Of a stretch of 6,220 nt of DNA, positions 4,948-6,220 are shown piece after piece (within the stretch, counting starts at the first letter, position 1; the number at the start of each line of letters is the position of its first letter). Source of the DNA: Bacillota bacterium (GTDB lineage: Bacteria; Bacillota; Clostridia; Lachnospirales; Lachnospiraceae); the NCBI GenBank assembly GCA_023443225.1, contig JAEZVF010000061.1, forward strand, positions 1 to 6,220, written 5' to 3'. The notes under the pieces were generated by a model. It was not told where the DNA came from and did not search any database. It saw only the letters and a list, made by a program, of their open reading frames with translations. Both the position numbers and the translations under genes were made by a program.

Positions 4948-5814
4948 TTAAATTCTTTTTTTCATTATTGTCTGAATGAATGACTTTAATTTATCTATTT
5001 CCGCATCTGGAAATATACCCCATTCTTTTTTATAATATTTGTCGCCTATTTCCAGTTGTCTGATTTTCTCAAAGGATTCAGCAACTTCTTTTATAAATCC
5101 AAGAAAATCGCCAGAAGTTTCAAAAACAACACTGTTAATTTCTTCGGCTTCAAGCCGTAGTCTATCTTCGGGGCCTATATCATATGAATCCCTCTTTGAT
5201 GTGTACACACTAACTATGATTATATCGTTTTGCCTTTCTAACCTCCAAATATATGCTCCTGGCTCTTCATCCCAACATAACCATTTGGTTTTATATGTGC
5301 TATTTGGATTGACAATGCATAAATCATTAATTGCTGAAAGGAACTCATAAGGAGCATCATTACACAGATAATCAGAAGCGGTGACGATTATGTATTTAAC
5401 TCTATCCGCTAATTGGATACCAAACCAACCTGCTTTAATCTCAGCGATATGAAAACCGGGATAATTGGTAAATCGCATATCTTCTAATAAATTTTTTGAG
5501 AAATCACACCCATAAGCTGAGTTGTTATTAAAAGTAAGATTTCTAAATTGCACAAACTTGAATTCTGTAGCATCAAGACAATTATTTTCGAATGATGAAT
5601 CATCAAGATTACAATAGCTAAAATTACATGTCTTCAGGTTGCATTTATCAAATACTGTTTTTGTTAGATTTGCACCGGAAAAGTCCGCAACAAAACAACA
5701 TTGCTCAAAGTGAAGACCGCTTAAGTTTTCATTTATGAATGTACCATCAATATCATGTTTACGAAAATCAGTAGTTCCTGATTTTATCAAAGCGGATAGT
5801 TCATCTGCCCTCAT
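4948..5814 (-). CDS. Pentapeptide-repeat protein with an unrecognised C-terminal domain
   Basis: The 288-residue protein starts at ATG 5814 with AAGGAG six bases upstream. Residues about 20-116 show phenylalanine- or leucine-centred five-residue periodicity (DFSGANLTKTVFDKCNL, then NFSYCNLDDSSF and later CDFSKNLL), giving a right-handed quadrilateral beta-helix of roughly four to five coils, rich in cysteine. Residues about 120-288 form a separate alpha/beta domain (WFGIQLADRVKYIIV, AYIWRLERQNDIIIVSVY, GDFLGFIKEVAESFEKIRQL) that is not recognised. Its FxxFIKEVAxSFEKIRQL ending is reminiscent of cytoplasmic immunity-type proteins of polymorphic toxin loci, a weak resemblance. There is no signal peptide or transmembrane segment. 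Pentapeptide proteins commonly act by protein binding, for example as DNA mimics that protect gyrase, but this one has few repeats and no known target. It is probably transcribed alone. Confidence 0.85.
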   Translation of the reverse strand: MRADELSALIKSGTTDFRKHDIDGTFINENLSGLHFEQCCFVADFSGANLTKTVFDKCNLKTCNFSYCNLDDSSFENNCLDATEFKFVQFRNLTFNNNSAYGCDFSKNLLEDMRFTNYPGFHIAEIKAGWFGIQLADRVKYIIVTASDYLCNDAPYEFLSAINDLCIVNPNSTYKTKWLCWDEEPGAYIWRLERQNDIIIVSVYTSKRDSYDIGPEDRLRLEAEEINSVVFETSGDFLGFIKEVAESFEKIRQLEIGDKYYKKEWGIFPDAEIDKLKSFIQTIMKKRI

Positions 5815-5938
5815 TATAATCTCCTTACCAATGTCATCTTTTTTATCTACCTAAAGGTCGCTCTACGTTCAGTTCCTTTCAACACGTCTTATGTTTTTTA
5901 TTTGCAAGGCCTTACACCCGTTCAAGCAGGCAGCAGCA

Positions 5939-5953
5939 TTCTGTATGCCTTGA
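5939..5953. repeat. Intergenic repeat TTCTGTATGCCTTGA, copy 2
   Basis: An exact copy of 4838-4852. Here it includes the left arm of the 8-bp inverted repeat that ends at 5983; the partner arm is absent from the other copy. Confidence 0.5.
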
Positions 5954-5983
5954 GTATGCAATTATGATAACCAAAGCATACAG
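5941..5983. repeat. 8-bp inverted repeat upstream of the pentapeptide gene
   Basis: CTGTATGC (5941-5948) and GCATACAG (5976-5983) are perfect reverse complements separated by 27 bases. A second GTATGC (5954-5959) could pair with the right arm instead, so two alternative stems are possible. Role unknown. Confidence 0.4.
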
Positions 5984-6041
5984 TTCAACCTATTATATTT
6001 CTTAAGAATTGTTTATCTACTGGAAAAATATGAAACGAACA

Positions 6042-6082
6042 TTACCATTTGTTATTTTATGCGACAAATTTGTAAATGGTAA
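6042..6082. repeat. 9-bp inverted repeat near the likely insertion-sequence end
   Basis: TTACCATTT (6042-6050) and AAATGGTAA (6074-6082) are perfect reverse complements around 23 bases. The right arm lies within the GTAAATGG start at 6072, a possible end of the IS66-type element. The repeat may mark the junction or be independent of it. Confidence 0.4.
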
Positions 6083-6106
6083 ATAAGCAGTCCAGGTCAA
6101 TAAGTT

Positions 6107-6127
6107 CGCCGCCCAATTGGGGCGGCG
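6107..6127 (-). terminator. GC-rich hairpin after the transposase gene, probable terminator
   Basis: CGCCGCCC (6107-6114) and GGGCGGCG (6120-6127) form a perfect 8-bp stem with a 5-base loop, starting about 7 bases after the transposase stop (6134-6136). On the minus strand AACTTATTG follows, a poor U-run. Its strong GC content contrasts with the AT-rich surroundings. It may stop transcription from the insertion element. Confidence 0.55.
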
Positions 6128-6133
6128 GTATAT

Positions 6134-6220
6134 TTACCGTGTTTTTAGTTTTCTACAACGATCGGGCAATTCATCTGACCACGGCATTAATTCTGCCAGT
6201 TTGTTTTCTGGAACATTATT
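6134..6220 (-). CDS. C-terminal end of a transposase, probably IS66 family (partial)
   Basis: The last 28 codons before a TAA at 6134-6136 enter the window in frame from the right edge. The peptide contains ENKLAELMPWSDELPDRCRK. The L-M-P-W-S/N-x-x-L-P pattern shortly before the stop is characteristic, to my knowledge, of the C-terminal element of IS66 transposases (TnpC). The rest of the protein and the element lie beyond the window. GTAAATGG at 6072 on the plus strand resembles the GTAA-type terminal start of IS66 elements and could be this element's end. The assignment rests on a short peptide. Confidence 0.6.
   Translation of the reverse strand, partial: NNVPENKLAELMPWSDELPDRCRKLKTR

Larger units (their letters stand above)
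5815..6133. other. Gene-free stretch between the pentapeptide gene and the transposase remnant
   Basis: No credible coding frame is seen on either strand; minus-strand frames are broken by stops every few dozen codons. It holds the 15-base repeat copy at 5939-5953, an inverted repeat at 5941-5983, a second inverted repeat at 6042-6082, a GC-rich hairpin at 6107-6127 and the AAGGAG site of the pentapeptide gene. No convincing promoter pair for that gene was found, though one must lie here or further upstream. Confidence 0.6.

Noticed and set aside
5039..5350. Plus-strand frame of 103 codons opposite the pentapeptide gene.
   Set aside because: It is antisense to a well-supported gene, with low-complexity serine-rich composition and no start signal.
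1539..6133. An integron-like cassette array, suggested by single genes in one orientation separated by repeat-bearing gaps.
   Set aside because: The gaps do not share paired attC core sites (RYYYAAC with GTTRRRY), several genes have their own promoters, and no integrase is visible.

Overview
The window looks like an accessory region from a low-GC Gram-positive bacterium, most likely a clostridial or Lachnospiraceae-type anaerobe. The evidence is AT-rich DNA, strong AGGAGG-type ribosome binding sites, consensus sigma-A promoters, Spo0A-like boxes and the style of the protein families. Every gene that can be supported lies on the minus strand, so the reading order is from high to low coordinates. 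No housekeeping gene is present.

Layout in transcription order. (1) 6220-6134: the last 28 codons of a transposase, probably IS66-type, followed by a GC-rich hairpin. (2) 6133-5815: about 320 bases without a gene, holding two inverted repeats and a 15-base sequence that recurs near 4838. (3) 5814-4948: a pentapeptide-repeat protein with an unrecognised C-terminal domain. (4) 4728 (or 4782)-4192: kptA/tpt1, RNA 2'-phosphotransferase. (5) 4137-3964: a possible 57-codon gene of unknown function. (6) 3851-3054: a sugar isomerase/epimerase-like TIM-barrel gene interrupted by one in-frame TAA; the missing C-terminus, including a likely metal-ligand Glu, continues in frame after the stop. (7) 2802-1726: a YhcG/DUF1016 PD-(D/E)XK nuclease, with a near-perfect 27-bp palindrome on its stop codon. 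(8) 1529-1071 and 1078-134: an overlapping XRE-type repressor and HipA/CtkA-like kinase pair, which looks like a toxin-antitoxin operon. It is driven by a perfect consensus promoter with an operator-like inverted repeat in its spacer. (9) 91-1: the start of another gene, possibly a transposase.

Most genes appear to be independent units with their own promoter or intergenic structure; only the HTH/kinase pair is clearly co-translated. The set (toxin-antitoxin-like pair, DUF1016 nuclease, RNA-repair-type enzyme, pentapeptide protein, broken metabolic gene, transposase remnant) is typical of a defence or mobile-gene hotspot built by successive insertions. The observations most worth following are the nonsense mutation in the TIM-barrel gene, the palindrome shared between the yhcG stop codon and the yhcG coding region, the near-identical promoter/Spo0A-box blocks before yhcG and kptA, and the layout of the HTH/kinase promoter. 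No complete new system can be proved from this sequence alone.
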